Positions 18,996 to 27,630 of a DNA stretch of 64,000 bases are shown in pieces. The stretch covers positions 744,001-808,000 of the forward strand of contig NZ_AP023420.1 of NCBI RefSeq assembly GCF_018408705.1, written 5' to 3'. The stretch comes from Pusillibacter faecalis (GTDB lineage Bacteria; Bacillota; Clostridia; Oscillospirales; Oscillospiraceae). Under the pieces are notes generated by a model that was not told where the DNA came from, did not search any database, and worked only from the letters and a program-made list of their open reading frames with translations. Numbering within the stretch: position 1 is the stretch's first letter; the number at the start of each line of letters is the position of its first letter. A program made the translations under genes and the position numbers.

Positions 18996-20336
18996 ATGCA
19001 ACGAGCTGCATTATATATAAGGGTTAGTACAGAAGAACAAGCCCGGCATGGCTTGTCTCTGGAAGACCAAAAAAATAGTCTGACCCAATTTTCAAAATCC
19101 CATGGAATGAAGATTGTCGGCATCTATGAAGATGCTGGCATCTCCGCCAGAAAACCATATAAGAAACGCCCTGCACTCCTAAAACTTCTGGATGATTGCA
19201 GGGTTGGAAAAATTGATCTGATATTGTTTATAAAACTGGACCGATGGTTTAGAAATGTGGGGAACTACTATGCTGTTCAGGAAATCCTAGATCAATATGG
19301 TGTATCTTGGCAGGCGACACAAGAGGATTATGAGACGACAACCGCATCCGGGCGGCTGAAAGTAAATATCATGTTGTCCGTTGCCCAAGATGAAGCAGAC
19401 CGGACCAGTGAGCGTATCAAATTCGTTTTTGAGGGAAAGCGGGCGCGGTTGGAGCCTCTTACCGGGAATATACCTTTTGGTTATAAAATTGAAGGAAAAT
19501 CATTCAAAAAAGACGAATCCAAAGAGGCTCTTGTTAACGATTTCTTTAAGAAGTATTTAGCCTCCGGTTCCATTTCTAAAACTTCCGAATTTATCAGAGA
19601 AAAATATGGAGTTTTAATGAGATACCATCTTATTGATAAGATGCTGCGCAGCACTACATATTATGGGAAATATTACAATATGGACGGAATGTGTCCTGCC
19701 TATATCACTAAAGAAGATCATGAACAAATTCAAGCTATGCGGAGGAAGGTTGTCCGAAAGGCAAAGAATAATCGTACCTATCTGTTTTCCGGATTAGTGG
19801 TTTGCCCGGAGTGCGGCAACAGGATGAGTGCTCGTATTAACACAAAGCAAACGTATGTATTCTACAATTGCAACGGACACTATACAAAGCAGAATGGATG
19901 CCAAAATCGTGTTAATCTTGGTGAAAGGAAAATTGAAGAGTATCTTCTTGCGACGGTAGATAACAAATTCCATGAGTACAAGGCCAATTTCTCTGCCCTT
20001 AAAAATGCAGAAATAAACAAGAGGGCACGCGCAGAAATCTCCGCCGCAAAATCAAAGTTAAATAAGTTGAAAGATTTGTATCTGAATGACATTATTACGC
20101 TCGAAGAATTAAAGGCTGACCGTGAATCACTTCTCGCAAAAATTAGTGATTTAGAGAAAGCTGCACTCCCTGAACAAAAGCAGGACTTTGAGAGCATTGA
20201 TAGGGTGTTGATTGAAAACTGGAAGGAATCTTACGACGGACTCAACCGAGAAGAAAAACGAGAATTTTGGCGGATTATTATCAAAGAAATCAAAATTTAC
20301 CCTGATAGGCACATAGAATATTCCTTAAATGTTTGA
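18996..20336 (+). CDS. Large serine recombinase (integrase of the element), 446 aa
   Basis: The start is placed at ATG 18996 after GGTGGTGGAG. Residues 1-145 are the resolvase domain, with catalytic Ser11 in YIRVSTEEQ. Then come the recombinase domain (about 150-265, with GNIPFGY), a zinc ribbon (CPECGNRM, then the CNGH and GCQN cysteines, about 270-315), and a coiled coil (about 330-400). Such enzymes integrate phages and ICEs at short att sites. Its stop lies eight bases from the remnant of an amidase gene, the position expected for the attachment site. No excision factor gene is recognised. Confidence 0.93.
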   Translation: MQRAALYIRVSTEEQARHGLSLEDQKNSLTQFSKSHGMKIVGIYEDAGISARKPYKKRPALLKLLDDCRVGKIDLILFIKLDRWFRNVGNYYAVQEILDQYGVSWQATQEDYETTTASGRLKVNIMLSVAQDEADRTSERIKFVFEGKRARLEPLTGNIPFGYKIEGKSFKKDESKEALVNDFFKKYLASGSISKTSEFIREKYGVLMRYHLIDKMLRSTTYYGKYYNMDGMCPAYITKEDHEQIQAMRRKVVRKAKNNRTYLFSGLVVCPECGNRMSARINTKQTYVFYNCNGHYTKQNGCQNRVNLGERKIEEYLLATVDNKFHEYKANFSALKNAEINKRARAEISAAKSKLNKLKDLYLNDIITLEELKADRESLLAKISDLEKAALPEQKQDFESIDRVLIENWKESYDGLNREEKREFWRIIIKEIKIYPDRHIEYSLNV

Positions 20337-20343
20337 AAAATTT

Positions 20344-20406
20344 TTAATGAATTTTATTACTTAATATTTCTCCCTCTGTGGATGGGCTTAAATAGATGAT
20401 AGGCAT
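20344..20406 (-). pseudogene. Severed 5' end of an N-acetylmuramoyl-L-alanine amidase gene at the element boundary
   Basis: Leftward from ATG 20406, with an excellent GGGAGGAG ribosome site, the frame reads MPIIYLSPSTEG and then breaks into an unrelated short tail ending at 20344. MP-x-IYLSPS is the start of peptidoglycan amidases in gut clostridia. The normal gene body is missing, so the element has probably inserted a dozen codons into it; the remainder should lie beyond the left end of the element. The crossover would be near 20370-20385. This rests on the short N-terminal match. Confidence 0.6.
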
Positions 20407-20674
20407 GATGCTCCTCCCTTCCTGCCTCATTCTATGGTATCCTCCGTGAAAATGTGATATACTCAGCCTGTCAGAATCGATCACGTGCCATTTTCCCACA
20501 GGGCATTTCTTACATGTTCTAAATCTCTGCCCTTCCGGCAAGACATATCTGCAAGTACCGGGGCGGCGTCTGCGCTTCTATCCGGGTTCACAGGTGTCCC
20601 TGCCTTCCCACTGCGGTCGGCCTTCGGTCTTCTGACATCCCCATACTGACATGAACATCAAGGAGACGAACGCT
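20407..20674. other. Gap between the severed amidase gene and rlmI
   Basis: The region holds the upstream region of the amidase remnant on the minus strand and the rlmI leader on the plus strand. I see no other gene, tRNA or clear promoter pair. Confidence 0.4.
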
Positions 20675-21904
20675 ATGCGAGCAGAACGAGGTTATCCCCT
20701 TTGTACCATTACCCCCAAGGCGGAGGCGTCAATCCTGCGGGGCCATCCCTGGGTCTACGACGCGGAGATCCTGTCTCTGGACGGCGAGCCGGACAATGGC
20801 GCTGTGGTGGACGTGGTGAGTCGGAAGGGCCGGTATCTTGGTACGGGATTTTATTCCGAGCACTCTAAAATCCGAGTACGTCTTCTCTCCCGGAATACGA
20901 ACGATCGCTTCGACGAGGCCTTCTGGCGCCGGAAGCTCCAATGGGCCTGGGAGTATCGAAAGAGCGTGATGTCTCCAGAGGACTTGGACGCCTGCCGCAT
21001 CATCTTCGGGGAGGCAGACGCCTTCCCGGGGCTGACAGTGGACAAGTTCCACGATCTTTTGAGCGTGCAGGTCCTCTCCGTTGGCATGGAGCGTATCCAG
21101 AACCTGCTGCTCCCGGCGCTGGTGGAACTTCTCAGGTCCGATGGCCAGAACATCCGGGGCGTATATTTACGCAATGACGTCGCCCTGCGGGAAAAGGAAG
21201 GGCTGCCCCAGAGCAAGGGCTGGTTCCCTCTTCCCGGCGAAGCATCGCCGGACTCGGCTGTGACGGAGATCACGGAAAACGGCGTCCGCTATCTGGTGGA
21301 CGTGGAGAACGGGCAGAAAACCGGCTTCTTCCTGGACCAGAAGTACAACCGGCTGGCGGTGGCGCGGCTGGCCCGGGGGCGGACGGTGCTGGACTGCTTC
21401 ACCCACACCGGTTCCTTTGCCCTGAACGCCGCCAGGGGCGGGGCAAAGCGCGTCACCGCCGTGGACGTGTCCGAGTCCGCGGTGGAAATGGCCCGGGCGA
21501 ACGCGGTACGCAACGGCCTGGACGCGGTGATGACCTGCACCGCCGTCAACGTCTTTGACCTGCTGCCTCAGCTGGAGCGGGAATCCTCTCCCTATGACTT
21601 GATCATTCTAGATCCGCCGGCCTTTACCAAGTCCCGTAAAACCGTGGACAACGCCATGGCAGGATACCGGGAGATCAACTACCGGGCCATGCGCCTGCTG
21701 CCCCGGGGCGGGCTGCTGGCAACCTGCTCCTGCTCTCACTTTGCAACCGAGGAGCGTTTCACCGCCATGCTGCGGGAGGCCGCGCGGGATGCCGGCGTCC
21801 AGCTGCGGCAGATTGAGGCCCGCCAGCAGAGCTGCGACCACCCCATTCTCTGGGGTGTACCGGAGACCAGCTATTTGAAATTCTATCTATTCCAGGTCGT
21901 GTGA
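20675..21904 (+). CDS. rlmI: 23S rRNA (cytosine-C5)-methyltransferase RlmI-like
   Basis: The ATG at 20675 follows AAGGAG at a proper distance; an ATG eight codons upstream lacks one. The N-terminal 75 residues form a PUA domain (KAEASILRGHPWVYDAEI). The C-terminal 220 are a Rossmann methyltransferase with TVLDCFTHTGSFAL (SAM loop), VDVSESAVEMA, and LDPPAFTKS as the catalytic motif. A Cys-Ser-Cys-Ser segment (ATCSCSHF) is typical. Family members methylate C1962 of 23S rRNA. Length of about 409 residues is normal. It is the first intact chromosomal gene after the element. Confidence 0.85.
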   Translation: MRAERGYPLCTITPKAEASILRGHPWVYDAEILSLDGEPDNGAVVDVVSRKGRYLGTGFYSEHSKIRVRLLSRNTNDRFDEAFWRRKLQWAWEYRKSVMSPEDLDACRIIFGEADAFPGLTVDKFHDLLSVQVLSVGMERIQNLLLPALVELLRSDGQNIRGVYLRNDVALREKEGLPQSKGWFPLPGEASPDSAVTEITENGVRYLVDVENGQKTGFFLDQKYNRLAVARLARGRTVLDCFTHTGSFALNAARGGAKRVTAVDVSESAVEMARANAVRNGLDAVMTCTAVNVFDLLPQLERESSPYDLIILDPPAFTKSRKTVDNAMAGYREINYRAMRLLPRGGLLATCSCSHFATEERFTAMLREAARDAGVQLRQIEARQQSCDHPILWGVPETSYLKFYLFQVV

Positions 21905-21984
21905 GCGTTGTCCTGCGGGCAGAGCGGCCCCTTGACCAAGGAGACGCTCCCTCGCCTGTTCATTTTGGAAAGGAGGCCGGCGCC

Positions 21985-22899
21985 TTGAAATGCAGACCCA
22001 TCCTGGTGGACGACACCCGCCGGGAGCTGACTCAGCATGGGACCCGGGACTTTCCCCTCTCCATGGATCGTCAGGAGGTGGCCAGTCCCAGCCACGGGAA
22101 TGTCCGCCACTGGCACCCAGAGGTCCAGATTGCCCTGGTGACGGAGGGTGAAGTCTTGTTCCGCGCTGGCGGGGAGACGTTCCGCCTGGGAGCCGGAGAG
22201 GGCTTCTTTGTCAACGGCGGCGTCCTCCATGAGGCGGCCCCCACAGAACAGGCAGACGGCATCTATGTCTGCGTTAATTTTCTCCCGGATCTGGTTTACG
22301 GCCAGAACGACAGTGTGGTGCGCCGGGACTATGTGGACCCGCTGCTCTTTTGCGAAGAACTGCAAAGCTTTCCCCTGACGGACCAGCCCTGGCACCAGGA
22401 GGTCTGCGCGCTGCTAAGACAGATGGCGGAAGTAGAGGAAGCGGCGGAGTACGGTTATGAGCTTCAGCTCATTTCCCTTCTCTTAAAAATCTGGTGCCTG
22501 GTGGTGGTTCACCACCGGGAGCAGATTGAGCGGCGTTCCCAGGTTTCCTTCACAGACCGCCAGCGCATCCGGACGCTGCAGACCTACATCCACAAGCACT
22601 ATATGGAGCACGTGTCCCTTGCGGACATCGCCGGGGCGGGCCATATCAGCCGGGGCGAGTGCTGCCGGGTATTCAAGCGGGTGCTGGGACTCACACCAGT
22701 CCAATATCTAACCCACTACCGCCTCAACCAGAGCGTGAAGCTGCTCAGCCGCACTGCTTTGAGTATCTCTGAAATCGCCCGGCAGGTAGGCTTTGGCACC
22801 AGCAGCTATTTTACAGAGCTGTTCCGGCGGGAGATGGGCTGCGCGCCGCTAGAATACCGCAAGCGGTATCGGCAGCAGGAAAAACTATCGGAATCTTAA
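21985..22899 (+). CDS. AraC-family regulator with cupin sensor domain, 304 aa
   Basis: The start chosen is a TTG eight bases after AGGAGG; the longer frame from a GTG at 21901 overlaps rlmI. Residues about 20-120 form a cupin-type sensor (HWHPEVQIALVTEGEVLF, GEGFFVNGGVLHEA). Residues about 195-300 form the double HTH of AraC/XylS (YIHKHYMEHVSLADIAGAGHIS and ISEIARQVGFGTSSYFTELFRREMG). It directly precedes, with its own operon promoter in between, the ornithine cyclodeaminase-like and kinase-enolase genes, which it most likely activates in response to a small ligand. Confidence 0.85.
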   Translation: MKCRPILVDDTRRELTQHGTRDFPLSMDRQEVASPSHGNVRHWHPEVQIALVTEGEVLFRAGGETFRLGAGEGFFVNGGVLHEAAPTEQADGIYVCVNFLPDLVYGQNDSVVRRDYVDPLLFCEELQSFPLTDQPWHQEVCALLRQMAEVEEAAEYGYELQLISLLLKIWCLVVVHHREQIERRSQVSFTDRQRIRTLQTYIHKHYMEHVSLADIAGAGHISRGECCRVFKRVLGLTPVQYLTHYRLNQSVKLLSRTALSISEIARQVGFGTSSYFTELFRREMGCAPLEYRKRYRQQEKLSES

Positions 22900-22938
22900 C
22901 CGCACTTTCCGGAAAATTCACAAGTTTTCCCCTGGCCA

Positions 22939-22968
22939 TTGACTTGCCGCTTTTCCTTCCTCTATACT
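22939..22968 (+). promoter_or_regulatory. Promoter of the cyclodeaminase-like and kinase-enolase operon
   Basis: TTGACT (22939-22944) and TATACT (22963-22968) are 18 bases apart and lie 89 bases before the first start codon. The adjacent AraC-type gene is its probable regulator. Confidence 0.65.
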
Positions 22969-23056
22969 GGGCGTGAGTAGAGAAACCGCCGTTTTTACGA
23001 CGGATTTTATCCCCTACCCCACTATCAAACTCGCAAAAAATGGAGGGTCAAGGAAC

Positions 23057-24178
23057 ATGGGCAAGAGAACCGAATTTTTGTATCTGTCCGAACCGGACTG
23101 CATCGCGGCAGGCGTTCTGGACGCAAAAAAATGCGTAGATAACGCCGAGGAGGTCTTCCGCCTTCTGGCCAAGGGCGACTATCTGATGGGCGGTGCCGGG
23201 CGCAATAGTCATGGGCTGCCTTTGGTGTTCCCGTCTGAGAGTCCCTTCCCCAGCATGCCGTTGGCCGGACCAGACCGCCGTTTTGTCGCAATGCCCGCGT
23301 ACCTCGGCGGCCGCTTTGACGTGTGCGGCGTGAAGTGGTACGGTTCCAATGCGGCCAACAAGCGGCGGGGCCTGCCCCGCTCCGTGCTGACGGTAATGCT
23401 CAACGACAAGGAGACCGGCGAACCCCTGTGTCTGCTCAGCGCCAACCTCAGCTCCGCCGCCCGCACCGGCGCTGTGCCCGCGGTGGGTGCTAAGTACCTC
23501 GCGCGGCGGGACGCCGAGATTTTAACCTGTGTGGGCTGCGGCCCCATCGGCCGGGGCTGCCTGGACGCCATCGCCGCCGTGATGCCGGGGCTCAAAACCG
23601 TGGTGTGCTGTAACCGCTCCCCGGAGAATGCCAACAAGATGGCGGAGCACGTGCGCCGGGATCTGGGCCTCGCCGCCATGGTGGAGCCCGATCTGGAAAC
23701 CGCAGTCCGGCAGGCAGATGTGCTCTCTGTGGCGGTTTCCCGCACCGCGCCGCTGCACTTCCAACGGGCTTGGATCAAGCCCGGCTGCACCCTGCTGGCC
23801 TCCGGTCCGTTCCAGTGTGACGAAGCGCTGTGGCGGGACATGCGGATTGTTCTGGATAACACAGCCCTTCATGAAACCTATGTGAAGGAGGGTAAGGAGA
23901 ACCATGACCCCACCTATGGAAATCACATCGGCACCCCCATCTACCAGCTCATTGACGACCGCAAGCTGCCTCCACTGCCGGACTTTCCCACACTAGGCAG
24001 AATCATCCTGGATGAACAGAAAGGCCGCACCAGCGACGAGCAGATTCTCTGCTTCATCAACGACGGCATGGCTATCTTCGACATGGGCCTTTGTCACGAC
24101 CTGTATCACACGGCGCTGGAGCAGGGACTTGGCCAGAAGCTGCTCCTCTGGGAGAGCGCCGCTCAATGCGAGGAGTAA
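23057..24178 (+). CDS. Ornithine cyclodeaminase/mu-crystallin family protein (tyramine oxidase subunit B-like)
   Basis: The 373-residue product starts MGKRTEFLYLSEPDC. It has the family NAD(P)-binding loop (VGCGPIGRGCLDAI) near residue 160, preceded by an SAARTGAVPAVGAKYLA stretch. OCD/mu-crystallin proteins bind NAD(P)H and act on imino or amino acids. The N-terminal LYLSEPDCIAAGVL and AGPDRRFVAMPAYLGGRFDVCG segments match those annotated in databases as tyramine oxidase subunit B, whose evidence is thin. It is co-transcribed with the kinase-enolase fusion, 12 bases apart, suggesting a shared catabolic route. Confidence 0.75.
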   Translation: MGKRTEFLYLSEPDCIAAGVLDAKKCVDNAEEVFRLLAKGDYLMGGAGRNSHGLPLVFPSESPFPSMPLAGPDRRFVAMPAYLGGRFDVCGVKWYGSNAANKRRGLPRSVLTVMLNDKETGEPLCLLSANLSSAARTGAVPAVGAKYLARRDAEILTCVGCGPIGRGCLDAIAAVMPGLKTVVCCNRSPENANKMAEHVRRDLGLAAMVEPDLETAVRQADVLSVAVSRTAPLHFQRAWIKPGCTLLASGPFQCDEALWRDMRIVLDNTALHETYVKEGKENHDPTYGNHIGTPIYQLIDDRKLPPLPDFPTLGRIILDEQKGRTSDEQILCFINDGMAIFDMGLCHDLYHTALEQGLGQKLLLWESAAQCEE

Positions 24179-24190
24179 GGTGGGGGAATC

Positions 24191-26878
24191 ATGGAACAAA
24201 AAATCAAAAACCGGGATCTTTTACTCTCACATGGCGACTCAGCCAGTCGGAAAATCGTGCTGGACATTGCGGAGGCCACGCTCCAAAAGCTGGACGCCCG
24301 CACGCGCATCCACAGCATCGCCCATATGGAGGGCGATCTTCTCTGTATCGGGCAGCGCCGTTGGGACCTGAGCAAAAAACGCCATGTCTATCTCGTGGGT
24401 GCCGGCAAGGCCTGCAACCACATGGCTATGGCGGTGGAGGAAATCCTGGGGGAGCGCCTGACTGACGGCATTGCCATCGTTAAGCTCTCCGAGCCGACAG
24501 ACGTCTTCCGGAAGACCCGCATCTTTGTGGGGGGACATCCCCTGCCCAACGAGGAGGGGTACCGCGCCTGTCAGGAAATTTTGAAGCTGGTGGATGGCGC
24601 CTGTGCCGATGATCTCTTCATCGCAGTGATCTCCGGCGGCAGCTCTGCCCTGATGAGCTGCCCCATTCCCGGCATCTCGCTGCAGGATGAGATTGACACA
24701 ACAGACATCCTTCTCAAATCCGGCGCTAATATCTATGAGATCAACGCCATCCGCCGCCATATCAGCGAGATGAATGGCGGCATGCTGGCAAAGCGCATTG
24801 CGGCCCGGGGTGCAGAGCTGATCGGCTTTGGCATCTCCGACGCCGTGGGCACCCCGCCCACCGGCGACATCGGCCAGCCCTATACCGCCTACAAAAGCAC
24901 GCCCATCGGCCCGGATCAGACCACTCTGGAGGACGCCCGCCGGGTAATCCGGGACTATGGCCTGGAGGAGCGGCTTCCCAAATCCGTGGTGAACTATCTC
25001 ACCCACGCAGGCCCAGAGGGCGAGACCCCCAAAGCCTTCCCTCAGAACACCTACTTTCTCTTAAACTCCCTGCCGGATTCCTGCCTGTATGCCAGAGAGT
25101 CCGCCCATAAGCTGGGTTTGCCCGCCGTGATTCTCTCCTCCTTTCTGGAGGGAGAGGCCGCTGATGTGGGTACGGTGCTGGCCTCCATTGCCCGGGAAAT
25201 CCAACACACCGGAAATCCCGTCAAGGCCCCCTGCGTTCTGCTCTCCTCCGGCGAGGCCACCACAAAAATTCCGGACAGTTCTGTTATCACCGGTCGAGGC
25301 GGCCCCGGTCAGGAGCTGACGGCCAGCTTTGCCCTTGCCGCTGAAAAGGCTCCCGGCTGCGCACTGCTATCCATCGACTCTGAGGGCACGGACGGTACCG
25401 CCCCCGCGGCCGGCGGCATCACGGATTCTCAAAGCCTGCACACTGCCCGGGGACAGGGTATAGACCTCCACGCCGCCTTGCGGGGCCACGCCTGCTATGA
25501 GGCTCTGGACGCCATAGGTGACGCGGTCTTCACCGGCAACACCGGCACGAACCTGTGTGATCTGAACATCCTGTATGTCCCTGCCTTGGCGGACACAGTT
25601 CCTCCCAGCCGGCGCATCAAGTCCGTTCACGCCCGACAGATCATCGACTGCAAATGCCGCCCCATGGTGGAGGTGGATGTAGTGACCGAGGGCGGTGTCA
25701 TCGGCACCGGCGCGGCGCCCACTGGAAGCTCCGTGGGGATGTACGAGTCCTGCGTGCTGCGGGACGGCGACCCTGCCGAGTACGGCGGTCTCAGCGTCCA
25801 CAGGGCTGTGGAGAACGTCAACCAGATCATTGCCCCCCGTCTTGTGGGCATGGACGTTGCAGACCAGACCGCCATTGACCGCTGCATGATCGAGCTGGAC
25901 GGGACGCCGGATAAGCACGTTTTAGGCGGAAATGCCATCTACTCCGTGTCTGTGGCGGCCTACCGCGCTGCCGCTGCCAGCACTGGGCTCCCCCTGTATG
26001 ACTACATCGCAGGACCCGGCGGCGTCCGGACCGTTCCCATTCCCTCTTTCAATGTCCTCAACGGCGGCAATAATAACGGCATCCGGCAGGCTTTCAATGA
26101 GTTCCTGGTCATGCCCTACCGGGCATCGGACATTGAGCAGGCGGTGGAGATCGCTGTAAAGGTCTTTCAGGAGCTCGGAAATGTGATCCGGGAGTATACC
26201 GGTGCCGCGCCTATGGTGGGCGGGTCTTACGGCTGGTGCGCCCCCTCCGAAGACCCGGAGGTCTGCCTGGACCTAATTGCCCGGGCCATTGCCAACTGCG
26301 GTTATACTGACCAATGCGCCTTTGCCCTAGACTGTGCCTCTAGCGAGATGTACGAGGCGGGAAAGGGCTACTACCTCAACGGCCGCCACCTCACCTCCGG
26401 CGAGCTGATTGCCTACGCCAAGGGTCTGACGGAGAAGTACCATTTCGTTTTTATTGAGGATCTGCTGGACGAAAACGACTGGGAAGGCTATGAAAAGGCC
26501 CATCGGGAGATCACCCGCACCTTGATCATCGCGGATGATCTCACTGTCTCCAACAAGGCCCGCATTGTCAAGGCCCATGAGAGCCACTCCATTGATGGCT
26601 TCATTCTTAAGCCCAATCAGGTGGGCACCATCACCGAGGCTATGGAGGCTCATCGCTACGCTCAGGACCACGGACTGTTCTCCATCACCTCGGGCCGCAG
26701 CGGCGGCGTGGTGGGAGATGTTGTCATGGATCTGGCCGTGGGGCTGCAAATCCCCTTCATCAAAAACGGCTGCCCCCGCTCCGGCGAACGAATTGACAAG
26801 CTAAACTTCCTCATGCGGGTGAAAGATACCCACTCCGGCTGCCATATGGCCAGTATCGACCAGTTCGTTCGGTTCTGA
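24191..26878 (+). CDS. Fusion of glycerate 2-kinase (DUF4147-MOFRL) and a divergent enolase, 895 aa
   Basis: Residues 1-465 match glycerate 2-kinase of the GckA/TtuD type: VGAGKACNHMA at 68-78, ISGGSSALM at 147-155, INAIRRHIS, and a MOFRL part with SIDSEGTDGTAPAAGG near 395-409. Residues 475-895 match enolase: PTGSSVGMYE at 510-519, metal ligands Asp714, Glu756 and Asp782, catalytic Lys807 in ILKPNQVGTITEA, and Lys858. However, the catalytic Glu of GDEGG is replaced (GGSYGW, Ser679), the GGxHA His is Asn628, and the SHRSGE His is Gly835. The two halves would act consecutively on 2-phosphoglycerate if the second is active, but the losses suggest a changed reaction. Confidence 0.85.
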   Translation: MEQKIKNRDLLLSHGDSASRKIVLDIAEATLQKLDARTRIHSIAHMEGDLLCIGQRRWDLSKKRHVYLVGAGKACNHMAMAVEEILGERLTDGIAIVKLSEPTDVFRKTRIFVGGHPLPNEEGYRACQEILKLVDGACADDLFIAVISGGSSALMSCPIPGISLQDEIDTTDILLKSGANIYEINAIRRHISEMNGGMLAKRIAARGAELIGFGISDAVGTPPTGDIGQPYTAYKSTPIGPDQTTLEDARRVIRDYGLEERLPKSVVNYLTHAGPEGETPKAFPQNTYFLLNSLPDSCLYARESAHKLGLPAVILSSFLEGEAADVGTVLASIAREIQHTGNPVKAPCVLLSSGEATTKIPDSSVITGRGGPGQELTASFALAAEKAPGCALLSIDSEGTDGTAPAAGGITDSQSLHTARGQGIDLHAALRGHACYEALDAIGDAVFTGNTGTNLCDLNILYVPALADTVPPSRRIKSVHARQIIDCKCRPMVEVDVVTEGGVIGTGAAPTGSSVGMYESCVLRDGDPAEYGGLSVHRAVENVNQIIAPRLVGMDVADQTAIDRCMIELDGTPDKHVLGGNAIYSVSVAAYRAAAASTGLPLYDYIAGPGGVRTVPIPSFNVLNGGNNNGIRQAFNEFLVMPYRASDIEQAVEIAVKVFQELGNVIREYTGAAPMVGGSYGWCAPSEDPEVCLDLIARAIANCGYTDQCAFALDCASSEMYEAGKGYYLNGRHLTSGELIAYAKGLTEKYHFVFIEDLLDENDWEGYEKAHREITRTLIIADDLTVSNKARIVKAHESHSIDGFILKPNQVGTITEAMEAHRYAQDHGLFSITSGRSGGVVGDVVMDLAVGLQIPFIKNGCPRSGERIDKLNFLMRVKDTHSGCHMASIDQFVRF

Positions 26879-26895
26879 GGGCAGGCGGAAAAACC

Positions 26896-26945
26896 AAAAG
26901 CAGAGGGCTGCCTGCGCTGTGTGCAGGCAGCCCTCTGCTTTTCTC
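26896..26945. terminator. Strong bidirectional terminator
   Basis: A perfect 20-base stem (26896-26915 with 26923-26942) and a seven-base loop carry As on the left and Ts on the right. It can end both the operon to the left and the leftward gene to the right. Confidence 0.9.
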
Positions 26946-26999
26946 GATCACGCCTGTGCCGTCGGAAAATTCCGGCGATGCCTGTTCAGCGTCTACCTT

Positions 27000-27512
27000 T
27001 CAAGAGAGGGACCGCAGGCCCTCAATGTCACCTGTCACCCACAAAAAACGGGCTGAGAGCAGAGCATCCGCAGCAAAAAGAAGCAGGCAGAAAAACGTCG
27101 CCTCTGGGGGAATCCGACTGGCCAGCCTCTCCACCCAGGGCTGAATCCACCACACCGCAGCCGCGGTCAGGATGCCCCAGGCCAGCGTAAAGGGCAGGCA
27201 CACGCGGCCCCGGAGATTCCCTGGCACATTGGCATAGTCCCAGAACCGGATACCAAGAGTGGTCTCATAGGCCCAGTGAACGGCATACTCCACCGCCGTG
27301 GCCGCAAGCCCTCCCGAAATCACCAGCCACCCGCCCTCCGTCCAGTCGGGCGGCAGGGCCAGCACCGCCAGCATTCCCAGCCCGTATACCGGACATAACG
27401 GCAGCAGCAAAAAGCACCTCCGGCCCTGATGCTCCGCATGTGTAACCGCTGCAAAGGCCCTTTCCAGCAGATAGCCAAGAAAACTGTAAATCCAAAAATA
27501 CCAAAGCACCAT
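27000..27512 (-). CDS. Putative ABC-transporter type IV family membrane protein (PF06541-type)
   Basis: The 170-residue protein has five or six hydrophobic segments and the family motifs LCPVYGLG (about 39-46), EYAVHWAYETTLGIRFWDYANVPGNLRGRVCL, and a following LAWG. The family (also called CmpB-like) is widespread in clostridia and has no proven function, despite the transporter label. It is a single leftward gene between the terminator and a divergent promoter. A small membrane scaffold or permease role is possible. Confidence 0.75.
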   Translation of the reverse strand: MVLWYFWIYSFLGYLLERAFAAVTHAEHQGRRCFLLLPLCPVYGLGMLAVLALPPDWTEGGWLVISGGLAATAVEYAVHWAYETTLGIRFWDYANVPGNLRGRVCLPFTLAWGILTAAAVWWIQPWVERLASRIPPEATFFCLLLFAADALLSARFLWVTGDIEGLRSLS

Positions 27513-27568
27513 GGTTGTCCTCCCTGTCTTTCCTAGTCTGTTCCGGGACAGGCCATGCCATTCACCGC

Positions 27569-27597
27569 TTGCACTGGCAGATTTTTCGTGTTATGAT
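27569..27597 (+). promoter_or_regulatory. Promoter of the uracil-DNA glycosylase-bioY operon
   Basis: TTGCAC (27569-27574) and TATGAT (27592-27597) have a 17-base spacer and lie 34 bases before the glycosylase start. Confidence 0.75.
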
Positions 27598-27630
27598 ATA
27601 AAAATCGTTTTTCAGTTTGGAGGTATCAGC

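Larger units (their letters stand above)
1..20390. mobile_element. Right-hand part of an integrated phage-like element (left end outside the window)
   Basis: The block contains a large serine recombinase at its right edge, a CI/Cro-like switch, and a leftward early operon with primase, helicase, ssDNA-binding protein, nucleases, RecA-like ATPase and a terminase small-subunit-like protein. It is more AT-rich than the chromosomal genes to its right and is packed with short overlapping genes. No large terminase, portal, capsid, tail or lysis gene is visible, so the window shows either the right half of a prophage or a decayed or satellite element. The right boundary is placed inside a truncated amidase gene just after the recombinase stop codon. 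The exact att core cannot be fixed because the left end is not in the window. Confidence 0.85.

Noticed and set aside
20337..20674. tRNA gene as integration target
   Set aside because: No cloverleaf or CCA-adjacent T-arm sequence is found; the amidase fragment is the better explanation.
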